From NCBI RefSeq assembly GCF_037975245.1, contig NC_092576.1, positions 40,941,611-41,005,610 of the forward strand: a DNA stretch of 64,000 nt, read 5' to 3'. Source of the DNA: Apostichopus japonicus. Lineage: Eukaryota > Echinodermata > Holothuroidea > Aspidochirotida > Stichopodidae. A program made the position numbers and the translations under genes. Below the pieces are notes generated by a model, which saw nothing but the letters and a program-made list of their open reading frames with translations, was not told the origin of the DNA and made no database searches. Below are positions 11,274 to 51,064 of the stretch, piece after piece (within the stretch, counting starts at the first letter, position 1; each line of letters begins with the position of its first letter).

Positions 11274-11470
11274 TGGTCGATTAGATAATAACTAATATAT
11301 CACATTGGTAGAAACGGAGGGTGGTATAATGCAGAATTAGTTTGCTTTATGTTACGTTCACACAAAAATTGTTTTAACTCATGTGATACAAATTGTGATC
11401 CATTGTCTGTCACATTTTCCTCAGGAAACCCTTCTCTGCTGGTCGATTAGATGATAACTAATATATCACA
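11274..11470. repeat. 31-bp direct repeats flanking a retroelement fragment
   Basis: GGTCGATTAGAT followed by ATAACTAATATATCACA occurs at 11274-11304 and again at 11440-11470 with one mismatch, 166 bp apart. The copies bracket the integrase fragment exactly on its 5' side. They may come from a tandem duplication or a slipped repair event. Confidence 0.7.
11305..11440 (-). pseudogene. Ty3/gypsy-type integrase core fragment
   Basis: The minus strand reads about 44 residues without interruption, including FPEENVTDNGSQFVSHELK and a following NSALYHPP. In retrotransposon integrases the core has a catalytic Asp in '(S/T)DNGSQF' followed about 30 residues later by 'SA.YHP', and that spacing and order is what is seen. 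The frame ends at a TGA just after, and nothing upstream continues the domain. This is a small relic, not a working element. Confidence 0.75.
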
Positions 11471-11734
11471 GAATATTGTTGCAAGTATAGCGTACGTCCG
11501 AGGAAGGGGCGATTGCAGGAGTTTAAAACGGCAGGGGGTGTGGCCATCATGGAGGTCATCTTTGTAGAAGGGTGTCTGGGGTCCTCCGCCAGAAAGAAAT
11601 TAGACGAGAATTTGTGAATTTGAATTTGAAGACTATGCATAAGGATTGTAATTAGGTCTACACGGACGTATACAGGTGTGTAAGCTGTTATTTTACCAGT
11701 CGCGTATCCAGGGGGGTGTTGGGGGCGCACGTCC

Positions 11735-11870
11735 CGGGTAAGAAAAAGAGGAGAGAAAAAAAGAGAAGAAAAAATAGGGGGAAAAAAGGAGGAGTAGAGG
11801 GAGGAAGGAAAAAGAAAAAGAAGAAAGAGAGAAAAAGGAGAAAAGGAGGGAGTAGAAGCTAGGAAACGTC
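11735..11870. repeat. Purine-rich (GA/GGA) low-complexity tract
   Basis: About 135 bases composed almost wholly of A and G on the plus strand. The antisense frame it creates (Phe/Ser/Leu-rich) is an artefact of composition. Confidence 0.85.
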
Positions 11871-12203
11871 AAGACACCGGGAAGAGAAAGAGGAACAGTG
11901 ACATCATTACAGCGCTGAACCCTATTATACACACAGGGTAGCCAGTGACGGTTCGAGGGAGGGGAAGGGGCGTGACCGACAACTCCAATTTCGACGTTTC
12001 CATATTTCCTCTCTCACTAATGTATCTCTCTATATATATACTATATAAGGTCTGTCATAACGCGTGTGTGTGTGTATGGACGCCTTAAACACATGAAACC
12101 AACTTTGTGGTCTGGAACTCGACCGAGTCTTCGGGTAACATGACGCATTTCGGGAAGGGTCGACCGCACCCCCGACCCCCCGACCCCCCGACCCCCCCCC
12201 GAG

Positions 12204-12416
12204 CGTTTTTCTTTTATGATATCGCTAGTAATATTAAAATATAAAATGCTTAAATGCAATTTTACAAGGCCTGTGAAGTGTCATTCCCAGCGATCTGGAA
12301 GGCATTTTCGGCCAAAATTTTCTTGCAAGCTTCGCGCCAACTCAAAGTGGCGCTCCGCTTAGATAGTTTGCCTACAGGCTTCGCCCCTCCTTGGTAAATT
12401 CCTCGCTACGCGCCTG
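12204..12416 (+). mobile_element. hAT-like MITE, family B, 5'-truncated copy
   Basis: From TTATGATATCGCTAGTAAT to CTACGCGCCTG it follows the 58538-58833 element in the same order. The left terminal repeat is not found. It is preceded by a C-rich stretch (12163-12201) with repeated CGACCCCCC. Confidence 0.7.
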
Positions 12417-13163
12417 TTCGAATTTGTAAAGCAAACAGCAGATATTACATAATATCAGTGAGCATGAAAACGTTCCAGGATGAACAGCCTCAAAACCTTC
12501 TATGTGTGTAGTCAAAGGCGAAAGGAGCCCAATTTGATTTGGGGAGCTGTAACGACTTGCCCGAAAAACATAACCAACATTTTCGCGCGCTCCGCGCGCG
12601 TTCAACATGTTAATGTCAATATCATATAAGCAAGTGTAACCCCAGGTTGATCGCTCCCATCCAGGGGACATTAGCCTTTAGGGAAGCGGGGGTTCTTCGG
12701 CTGTAATGGGGTCAACTACCTGCACCGAGATACTCGATGTCATTAAGCACACATATCGACTATGCGCCTCGTGACGTATAAGGACCCTACCTTACTAATA
12801 CTAAAACTACTGCTGTAACTACTGGCTCGTCTGACTCAACACACAAACAAACAGACTAACACATAAAGCATATATATATAGTTATGCGAGACATATATTC
12901 ATAACTACGAAATAAAGAAAGAAAGAGAAAATAGGATAACAAATGGAATTAAACAACAACTGTCACTAATTGTCATTAACAATAATTAACAATAAAACCA
13001 CTGTCAATCCCATCTTGGGATGGATCACTTGTTGGGGGTTGGGGCTCACTCCCTCTCTAGACCCGCTCGACCGTCTTTCGAATCCGGGGAACATCATGAC
13101 CTGGTGGGGAGGGGGCATCTTACGACCAGGGCGTTTAGTCACGCCCACCCAAACCCAAAGGAC

Positions 13164-13242
13164 CTGTATAGAAATTATAGAGTAATTTCTAATGGTGATG
13201 TCTCCGACATCCTAACGACGGCTAAGGGCTGTCAAGTGAGTG
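13164..13242. repeat. 79-bp direct repeat, copy 1
   Basis: Matches 13868-13946 at 76 of 79 positions, 704 bp downstream. It contains the inverted pair AGAAATTA/TAATTTCT and the palindrome-like GATGTCTCCGACATC. It could mark the ends of an unidentified insertion or a 704-bp tandem duplication; the intervening sequence shows no coding signal. Confidence 0.75.
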
Positions 13243-13867
13243 ACTGAGTGGCACTAACTTACGTATAATATAAGCAATACAATATGGGATAAATCTACAA
13301 CAAGTACATTAAGGCTAAATATAAAGGAAATATGTTTCCAGTAAATAGCATTATAAGTAATAAAGCTCACATCTAGCCGACGTGGCAGTCAATGACAGAC
13401 ACCAATGCAGTAAGTCTCAGTGCTAATTGCCCTAACCCAATTACTAGCATGTTCCTAATAGACACCTAAATGCATAACTACTAAAATAATATAACACAAT
13501 ATATACCCTATATAATAAGTCTCTCATAAACATAGCATATGTACCACCAAACAGTAGCAAAACTATTTAGGGTCAACCTCTGACAAGAACTGTCACCAAG
13601 GGAGCTACAGGACATACATCAGCTAATATGGATTCCACAAAAGGGTAAACTCTCATACACATGTAGCATATCGGCTTAGTGTGATCTATTGAGTACACAA
13701 TACAGAAATAATCATAACGGAATAAACAACATTGGCTATATGTCATCAATGGAACACATAGTTATACTAAATTACACACGGATTGTTGTGTATATCAATC
13801 GATGGTATGACTTTAATTAATATAGATATAAAACATCTCTGTGTGCTTGGAGCCATCACAGAGTAAT

Positions 13868-13946
13868 CTGTATAGAAATTATAGTGTAATTTCTAATGGT
13901 GATGTCTCCGACATCCCAACGACGGCTGAGGGCTGTCAAGTGAGTG
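13868..13946. repeat. 79-bp direct repeat, copy 2
   Basis: Second copy of the 13164-13242 repeat, differing at three positions. Sequence beyond the repeat differs between the two copies. Confidence 0.75.
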
Positions 13947-13999
13947 GTAAACTGGCCTTCTTATAGAGCCAAGGGACAGTACCCTAAAACAATACAACT

Positions 14000-15270
14000 T
14001 CCTGCCCAGCCCAAATAAGGAGATAAATGAACCAGTTGATCGGCTTTCTCATTACCGGAAAACACCAACATTGCTCAAATAACCACTAAGACAACAGGTG
14101 TAAACAACTTAGTGACGAAGTCCCAGAGAATGAGTTCTTACATAAAGAGGTGAACACTGGGTCACCTGTTTGCAGAAGATCTCTCTCACTCTGGGGACAG
14201 CTTAGCTCGCTAATGGGTTATGTGGTGGTTCTACTCTCTGGTACACATGGAGGACAAAGCAATGTCATTCCAAGCATATAGGCTTAGTCATTAAGACTTC
14301 CTGCAATGAAGTGACAGGCCATTGAACTCAATGAGCACCAAGAAATTCGTAGGGGGAACTTATCACAGGGAGGGGAAATCTAAATTCTAGTACTTCCTAA
14401 TTTACCAAAAATTTAGGGGTGCTACACAAGCATCGGTTATTACATCGCATGCCATCATGTACCGTACGGTCAGTGAAAGTTGAGCAGTATACAGCGGGAT
14501 GCTCATGTAAACAACGAATTGTCCTATGAAGATGGAGAAAAAGCACGGAGGCCCAATTATGTCAAAACTCTCTTTTACATTAGTAATGGCGAATTAGTCG
14601 GCCAAGCTTAGAACTTTATTTTAATTACCAAGCAGATAATTTTTAAATTATTCATTTCCTTTAGCTACATCATTTCAATTTATTTTTCTTTCAGTAGGTG
14701 CCCGAAAAATTCTCAGCATATTGCCCGAATTTTCAGAACGAAATATTTCGTTAGGCCCCCCCCCCCCGCCTCCTTCATCTATGTGTGTAGTGTTCGGTTT
14801 CGGAAATATCTGGTATTTTTTTCATTTCCTTCAACGAAGTTTTATAATAGCCGTTATAAGAGGTTTCAATATTTGTACACCATAAATTAACTGTGTCTGA
14901 ATTTTCGAAAATTTCCTGACCAACATTCTTCATCATACTTCCCTCTACTCGTGCAATTTTGACCAGTCTGTTAGGGGTTCAAGGAGGTTTTTCTATATTG
15001 GTTGTCCATAATTTTTTGCAGCATTATGGGTATGTTTTGAAGTGAGTTTAATCACGAGAAATGTGAATTTTGAAATTCTGAAAAAATATTTGTCTTAAAA
15101 CCTTCAAAAGTGGGGCTGTCGGGTATTGTGGGCCGCGACGTGAAATCACCTACAAAAAAACAGGAGATGCGATGAGGTCGAACATGATGTGACTGGTGAC
15201 AATCTTCAAAAAGGTTATGGATGGGGAAAAAACTATTGGGAAATACTAGGTTCTCAGGCAAAAGTGTACA
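14000..15270. other. Non-coding stretch, no gene seen
   Basis: A pure C run at about 14757-14767 is the only notable feature. I see no frame with protein character and no tRNA or snRNA signature. Confidence 0.4.
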
Positions 15271-15282
15271 TCTGGTTGGTCA

Positions 15283-15360
15283 TTTTCAAGCCCGAGAAGT
15301 GTCATTTCCGGTGATCTGGGGGTATCAAAACCAGGAATGTTCTTGTACGCTGCGCGCCAA
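15283..15360 (+). mobile_element. Degenerate family-B MITE segment
   Basis: The blocks GAGAAGTGTCATTTCC, GATCTGG, TTCTTGTACGCT and GCGCGCCAAC follow the order of the 12204-12416 and 58538-58833 elements but with more differences. No terminal repeats or target duplication were found. Confidence 0.5.
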
Positions 15361-16079
15361 CCGATGTTTTTGTATAGCGTGCCAATTCTCCTGTCAAGTC
15401 GTGGTAATGTATGTATGTTTGTAAGAATGCAAATATGTAAGTAAGTTTGTCACTAACGAAACAATGACATAGGCTAGTGGTTCAAATATTGTTAAATTTT
15501 TTGAAATTTTTGAACCACTTTATAGGCCTTTCAATAGCAGCAAACGGCAATGTTTTATTTGCTGATTAAACAGGCCTGTTTAACAAGGGACGGGAAATGT
15601 AGGCTCCCGTAGCTAAAAATGGACGGAATCATATGATACGGAAAGCTGAAGGTGCCATGTGTGGCCAACGTGTCATCCATATCCAGTGAGAGGTAGTAGA
15701 GTTAGCTGGTGAGAACTTCTGCAATGGCTATGCGACCCGTACATTACCTCCATGATATAGTGTGTCATCTTGTGTATAAAAAATCGTTTAATCAAAATAA
15801 AGCAAAACTGTGAGCAAACTGCTTATCCACTTCAGAGCCTGTGTATCAAGAGCCCCCCCCCCCCCGTCACTCTTCTTTTCGTAGCTCTCTTCCACCCTTT
15901 TATTCTCAACACCTTTCATTCTTTGTCCTTCTGTAGTTTATTCCCTACCCTCTTCCCTTAATCCTCTCTTTGTCCCTCTAAAGTTTATCTCCTAGCTCCC
16001 CCCCCCCCCGTTGGTTTCTTTCTTTCTTCTCTCCATCCCTTATCTACTAATCCTCTTACAACTTTCTCTTCGTGTTCAC

Positions 16080-16210
16080 CCTGCTCAGTAACCTGCCTGT
16101 ATTCTGTGCGTGTATTTGTCCCTTCTATAACTGTTACCTGTCATTTGGCCCCTGGAGAATCTCCTGCGATCGAAACGTCAGGCCAATTTACTTATAAATA
16201 CACAATTGTA
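16080..16210 (+). mobile_element. Retroelement 3'-end-like repeat with GATCGAAACGTC motif, copy 1
   Basis: CGATCGAAACGTC followed by GCCAATTTACTT resembles the segment at 54765-54830. Both copies follow a pyrimidine-rich region (here 15840-16080). The TGATGA half of a hammerhead-like core is degenerate here (TGGAGA). Ends of this style occur in Penelope-like elements, but no reverse transcriptase is present, so the family is inferred. Confidence 0.4.
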
Positions 16211-16741
16211 TAATTAATTAGTCCTTACTTCCGGTTTAACTATTAGCGTGCTACATGTTATTTCCCGATGTGCTGATACTTTTCTAGGAAGTTGTGACTT
16301 ACCATGAATCATGTATGTATATGTACTGTTCTGATATGCTGAGCAAGAACAAGTGTTCTATAAAAAAAAAAACAATCTTTATTATCCCCCGTAGGACCGC
16401 GATCTCGCGAGGGCGACCAGGGGTTAAACTCCTCTTGATTTGAGCAAAAACAAAGGGTGAAACAACAGGTGTCAGAGAGAGAGGAGTTCACATGCATGAC
16501 AATACTCTACCCACTGATACATACGTGTTCTTACTGCCTCGGTTACCTCTGCTACAGACACATAGTTGTACGTTAACGGGCATTAAATGGAGATACATGC
16601 TACCTCTCACTTGCATTGAAAGAAAAAACTAGTGTTGGCTAGTTGACAGTATGTGGCAGGCAAGTAAAACGTGGATACCTCAAAAATAATTGCAGATTCA
16701 CCTCTAAACATTTCAATATGTGTGATTGATTTTGATTTAAG

Positions 16742-16802
16742 GATCGGTTCAATCTTCGAATCAGTTGTGTGACGGAATCAGGTGTCCATTCCCTCACGAC
16801 AG
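16742..16802 (+). CDS. Candidate upstream exon of the zinc-finger gene
   Basis: 61 bases between the acceptor TTGATTTAAG and the donor ACAG|GTATGG. In the frame starting at the first base it is open (begins DRFNLRISCVTESG) and leaves one base. That is the phase needed to join the exon at 19255, which is itself open upstream of its first ATG. There is no ATG in the exon, and the acceptor is mediocre. It could equally be untranslated leader or a chance match. Confidence 0.25.
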
Positions 16803-17029
16803 GTATGGTATCAGTTCCACGACTGTTCTAAACTTTGTATTTTTTTTTTTATTAATTACGTAAACCTAGGCACCAATATATACATGTAGTTAAGCGGTCA
16901 ATTCGTGCACTACTGCTACTAGCCTAGGCATAACGTTAACACTTTTGCTAGTAGTCTATACTAGTAGCCTACATGGTAAATGGCTGTAACTCTTATATCT
17001 ACAAATGCAGCAATTTAATAACGAAGTGA

Positions 17030-18120
17030 TTATTCGCAGGGCAGCCTGGCGAATAACGTACACAGACACCTTATTCGCAGGGCTGTGACGATTTTGAAAA
17101 TAGGTTTATTATTAGGTTTTGCTATTGATACCAGTCAATTTAGGGGCCTTGAAAAATCCAACCTTTTGAGCCCAAATAGTCTTAGCCACTTCATGAGCTA
17201 ATTTTGGAACCCCAGTAGTTCAATTTTAAAAGCGTATTTTAAGGGAGCTTATCTTGGGATTCCCCAAAAGCCGATATTGCCTGAAAGCCAATATGGTCAA
17301 GGTTGTGACACCCCCCCCCCCTCCCACACGTTTACATGCAAATGAGCAGTCACTCTGCAAAAACAAAGGTGAAAATGAGGGATGACATTTTTTATGTTGG
17401 CGGTACTAATGCTACACTGGTTCAATCTTAAGGCCCAAGGCTCCCAAAACCAATCCTAACAGCATTAAGATAGGAATCCCAAAGGCCAATAAATTCCTCA
17501 AAATATAGAGGCTCCCAATTAAGACTCTCAAAAAGATAGCTGGTGCCCAAAAGCAAACTCGAATAGCCCCAAAAGTTACTGAGCCCGTTAACCCAGTCTA
17601 AGGCTGCCCTGCGAATAAGGTGTATATGTGTCTGGCTATTCGCAGGCCAGCCCTGCAAATAAGATGCTTGTGTCTGGCTATTCACATGGCTGCCCTGGAA
17701 ATAAGGTGTATGTGTCTGGCTATTCGCAGGGCTGCCCTGTGAACAAGGGCGTAGGAACGGGGGGGCTGGGGGGGGCTCCAGCCCCCCAGTGAGAAATATG
17801 GGGGGCGGAAGTATCATTCCGCCCCCCCCCCCCCGCTCAGAAAGTCAGAAAACCCCTTTTTCATTTCCAAATCAGAAAAAAAATCTCATTTGGAGCACCA
17901 AATTGCATCGAAGGCCAAGTGAAAATGCAAAATTATTTACAAAATGGAGTGGGTGTTGAAGTGTGCTATATTGCACCAAATTGCATCTGAGGCCACCTGG
18001 AAATGCAAAAAAATCCAAAGGGGAGGGGGACACCCCCCTGTCCGGCTATTCGCAGGGCTGCCCTGTGAATAAGGTGTATGTGTCTGTCTATTCGCAGGGC
18101 TGCTCTGCCAATAAGCCCCA
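17030..18120. repeat. Interrupted minisatellite with a palindromic ~42-bp unit
   Basis: Clusters at 17030-17090, 17600-17755 and 18040-18118 repeat a unit close to GGCTATTCGCAGGGCTGCC followed by CTGCGAATAAGGTGTATGTGTCT. TTCGCAGGGC and GCCCTGCGAA are inverted halves, so each unit can fold into a hairpin. Between the last two clusters lies G/C-tract sequence (about 17745-18035) resembling a MITE inserted into the array. The antisense frame across 17428-17817 is merely the repeat translated. Confidence 0.75.
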
Positions 18121-18224
18121 CCATTTGATAATGTAACTTCATACGACATGAATTGTTTACATTAGCCTCAGTCTACCTTCGGAGTTCTGACAGAAAATAT
18201 TAAGGAAACTTATGTTGACTTATG

Positions 18225-18259
18225 TTACTTCTATAGTAATGTTATTACTATAGAAGTAA
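18225..18259. repeat. Perfect 16-bp inverted repeat with 3-nt loop
   Basis: TTACTTCTATAGTAAT, loop GTT, then its exact reverse complement. It lies in A+T-rich DNA 1 kb before the zinc-finger gene's first firm exon. Too short for a microRNA precursor. Confidence 0.9.
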
Positions 18260-19254
18260 GTGCTGTAGCCTTTTAGACAAGGGGAGCAATTGTAGAATAC
18301 ACCATTAATCAAACATAACCCTTTAAGAAGACATGGCTTGAAAGTGAGCATTGTTTTGTAACTTAGTCTACAACTGTACACCAACACTTTATGAGAACAA
18401 CACAAGATATTTGATACAGTGCACCATGCATGCATGAAAGATATTTTTCTAAAATAAAAATTGTAAGTGCAACCGCTTCATCTCAGACCAGCTCATCAGA
18501 CCTGGAGTTTGATCAAGATCATGATGCATCAGCACTTTTGTATTAGTGATATGTGGTTCTACTGATCACAATGTCATATCAACACTATGGGTTAGGCAAG
18601 ATGTACATATTTACAATGGCTTTGTAGAGAGAACAAGGTCGAGGTGGATAGACAGGTATTATGTCATTATGATTGGCCTAGGCCTATGAACTGTGCCTAT
18701 TGTCTAGTGTCATTTGGGTACTGCATTACATAAAATGTGGCAACTTTCCACATAGGATGACACATCCAAGGGCATTGACAGACAGTTTCCTGCCATGGGG
18801 ACATTTGGGTCAATGGGTATGCATTTTGTTCTCCTAATTTTCCTTATGTTGACATAGAGCCTATGATTATAAAAATGAGAATATAAACTGATCTTTGTCT
18901 TATACCTTCCTGGCCCTCTCAATCGACTGACTTATTTCCAAACACTGTAGATGACCTCAGGACTGTACCCCCCGGGCCCCCCTGACCCCTCTCTTTGTCT
19001 GCCCTGGACATATATGGAGGACTCGAGAGGAGATTAAATGTAATGTAATGAGCATAGCTGTTTACAGTACTGTATAAGACTTAATAGTTAAGCTGGTTTG
19101 GCATTCATCACTTTTGTAAAACTGGTCACTCAAAGTTGGGGTGTACAGTTGCTATAAGTCGGGAAGATCGTAAATTCAAACTTAGAATTTTCTTTACAGG
19201 ACAGTTACTGTACTCTCCAAGATTACAAATGTTTGAATGTTTCTTCTTCCTTAG

Positions 19255-48703
<29,449 letters not shown>

Positions 48704-50882
48704 TTCATATTTGTTGTGTTGATAACATTCAAAATTGGTCTGTTTTAAATTTGTTTATTTTTTTATGATATTCATGAACATATTTTCTACTTTATACTCT
48801 GAATGACATCTTTGAGGTTAATGATGTTATTATTACAGAAGTGATTTTTTTATTTCCTTAACTTTGGTACAGTTGCAGGACAGCTTAAATGTGTAAACAG
48901 GAAGTAAATTGCTGGACATTTGTAGTGGATTCTATTGTTCAGCCCATCCAACATCTTGATATTGAACCTTGTTTTTTAAAATTCCAAATACTTTTGCCCT
49001 TTTAAACCCTACAGGAAGGTTCATATTTGTTATGTTTAGTTTTACTGAACTTTCCCCTTATATATACAGTATAGCTGTAGCTTGCTGCAATTTGTGACAA
49101 TTTTGATATTTTTTTACTCCCTTTTGCCATATTTATACTAACTCAGGTGTAGACTTTTACTTGTACAATAATGAGGCTATTTTCAAAAAAATATTCAAGT
49201 AACTTGTGATTCAATTGTCAAAATTCAGTTAGTGTTCTTCGTAACCAAATGGTTTTCTATTTTGATACTGCTGTTTTTTTTTTTCTTTTTCTATTACTTG
49301 GTATAATGTATATTCATTGGATTTATTGATTTGTTGTATTTATCATTTTTCATATATCTATGATCATGGTTACTTGAAATCAATACCATCAAGCGATATA
49401 AACTAAAACAGAATTTTCATGTATCAAACCATCTCAACTTGTAGTAATATGCTATTTAACCTTAACCAGATGTTTAATTATACTTTTCTTATATCAGTTA
49501 TCCTGCTTTTGTAATATTCAAAAACATTTTGAGAATTTTCCAAAATACCGATCTCATGTCTGAGAAATATCAGTCAGTTTTCTGTTGAAAAGGATCTTAT
49601 ATTTTTAAATATTTTTTTAATGGAATAATCATAATTATTACAAGCATATATGAGAAAGACTGGGGAAAAATCATTCAAGTTAATTATATTCCTTTATTTT
49701 AAAACTTTGTTTGAGGTTTATTCTGTTCCTAACTCTTATCGATAATTTTTTATACCAAACTTTTTGTTAACTTTTTGTAACTTTGTTATATTTTTTTTTT
49801 TTTATAAATTTCTGTAAAATTTTATAAATTTTTGTAACTTTTTGTAACTTGTTTAATTTATTTTTGTATAGATTTTCAGTCAGATTTCTAAATGTTGTTG
49901 ATTGACATATACTGTATTTATACAATTTCGCTTCCATTACTTGTGTACAATCCATCCATGGTTATACCACTATTGCTCTCATTATAACCACTTGCCAGTA
50001 ACATGTGTGCTATTTACTTACTCTTTAAATGTTTAACCTTTTTAATATTTTTCAATGCTTTATATATTTCCTTAAAAGTTAACAGGTTTTAAATTGTGTC
50101 TGGATTTTTCAATAGATTCATGACAAACTTGGATCCTGCAATATGTTAGTGCTATTTTTTGCCTGATATGCGAGGTTAATTATGAACTTGCCATCTACAT
50201 CACAGCACAAAGTATTGATATTAACTAATTTTTAATAATTTATAGATTTTATTTTTTGTCTTTTTGTCTTAATATTTATCCCTCATCTATGTCCAGGAAT
50301 ATTTGTGAGGACCACCAGGTCAGTACTATTGAAAACGTTTAGCCATTTTAATTTGCTAGTATTTGAGGCCAATACTGATGGTAAATTGTAACAGAATGCT
50401 TGTTTTCAGGGATGCGATGTGTTTGTTAAGTGATGTGATAACTTAAGAATAGGTAATCACTTCAGCAGGTTTGGAGACTATACTGTGGTTTTTCTTTATA
50501 TGTCTCGCAGATGAGTTCATCCTGTTTCTGCTCAAGTAGAGCCATTTTTTCACTTTCTTTTCTTTTTCTGATTTTATTTAAAAAAATGAAATATTAAAAC
50601 ATTCGTCTGGATGCCTTATTATTGGAATTTAAAAAGGAAAAGAAAATATGTACTATTTTTGCAAAAAAATAAGTATGGAAGGAAAATAAACAGATCAACC
50701 GTGCAGTCTCAGATAATCCTATCTTATCTTCTGTTTGTGACGACGGGAGGAATATAGAGAAGTTGTGTGTGTGTGTGTGTGTGTGACCTCACTTTAATGA
50801 CGTACTAGGCAGACCTCGCTGAATCCCCCCTCCCGTTCTCTCCATTTCCATCGCCAAATATCAAATATGCAATCAGTGAATA
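48704..50882. other. A+T-rich intergenic stretch, no gene seen
   Basis: T-rich runs (49262-49290, 49790-49860) dominate; a local TTTTTGTAACTTT repeat is at 49755-49850. A (GT)n microsatellite is at 50764-50785. No frame shows protein character. Confidence 0.5.
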
Positions 50883-50888
50883 TTTATT
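50883..50888 (-). terminator. Poly(A) signal for a minus-strand terminal exon
   Basis: AATAAA on the minus strand, about 18 bases past the stop codon of the 50906-51064 exon. Confidence 0.45.
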
Positions 50889-50905
50889 GTAAGACATTTA
50901 ACAAT

Positions 50906-51064
50906 TTATAGCTGAACTTCTTCGGGGGTAAAACCACAGTCAAAGTTAAACGAGGGTAAACGGTTGGAGTAAAACGGCGAGTCTGGTGATTTTTGCGAAT
51001 TAGACCTGTCCACTGCTGTGGTCCCCGAGACGGCCTTCCATAAAGCTTTATGTCTGAGTCGGAT
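50906..51064 (-). CDS. Probable terminal exon of an unidentified minus-strand gene
   Basis: On the minus strand the strong acceptor CTCTTCTTTCCTCAG is followed by a 53-codon phase-0 frame (starts IRLRHKALWKAVSG, ends DCGFTPEEVQL) closing with TAA. AATAAA follows about 18 bases later. The Ser/Pro/Asn-rich composition and the acceptor-stop-poly(A) order look like a real last exon. The overlapping ATG frame at 50884-51093 lacks these supports. No upstream exon could be assigned; the small membrane-protein ORF at 54911-55180 is on the same strand but has no good donor. Function unknown. Confidence 0.4.
   Translation of the reverse strand: MRLRHKALWKAVSGTTAVDRSNSQKSPDSPFYSNRLPSFNFDCGFTPEEVQL

Noticed and set aside
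17428-17817. 129-codon minus-strand frame with repeated QGSPANSQTHTPY-like peptide
   Set aside because: It is a translation of the palindromic minisatellite and the G/C-tract segment; no splice or start support.
18225-18259. microRNA precursor
   Set aside because: Arms of 16 bp and a 3-nt loop are too short for Dicer-type processing.
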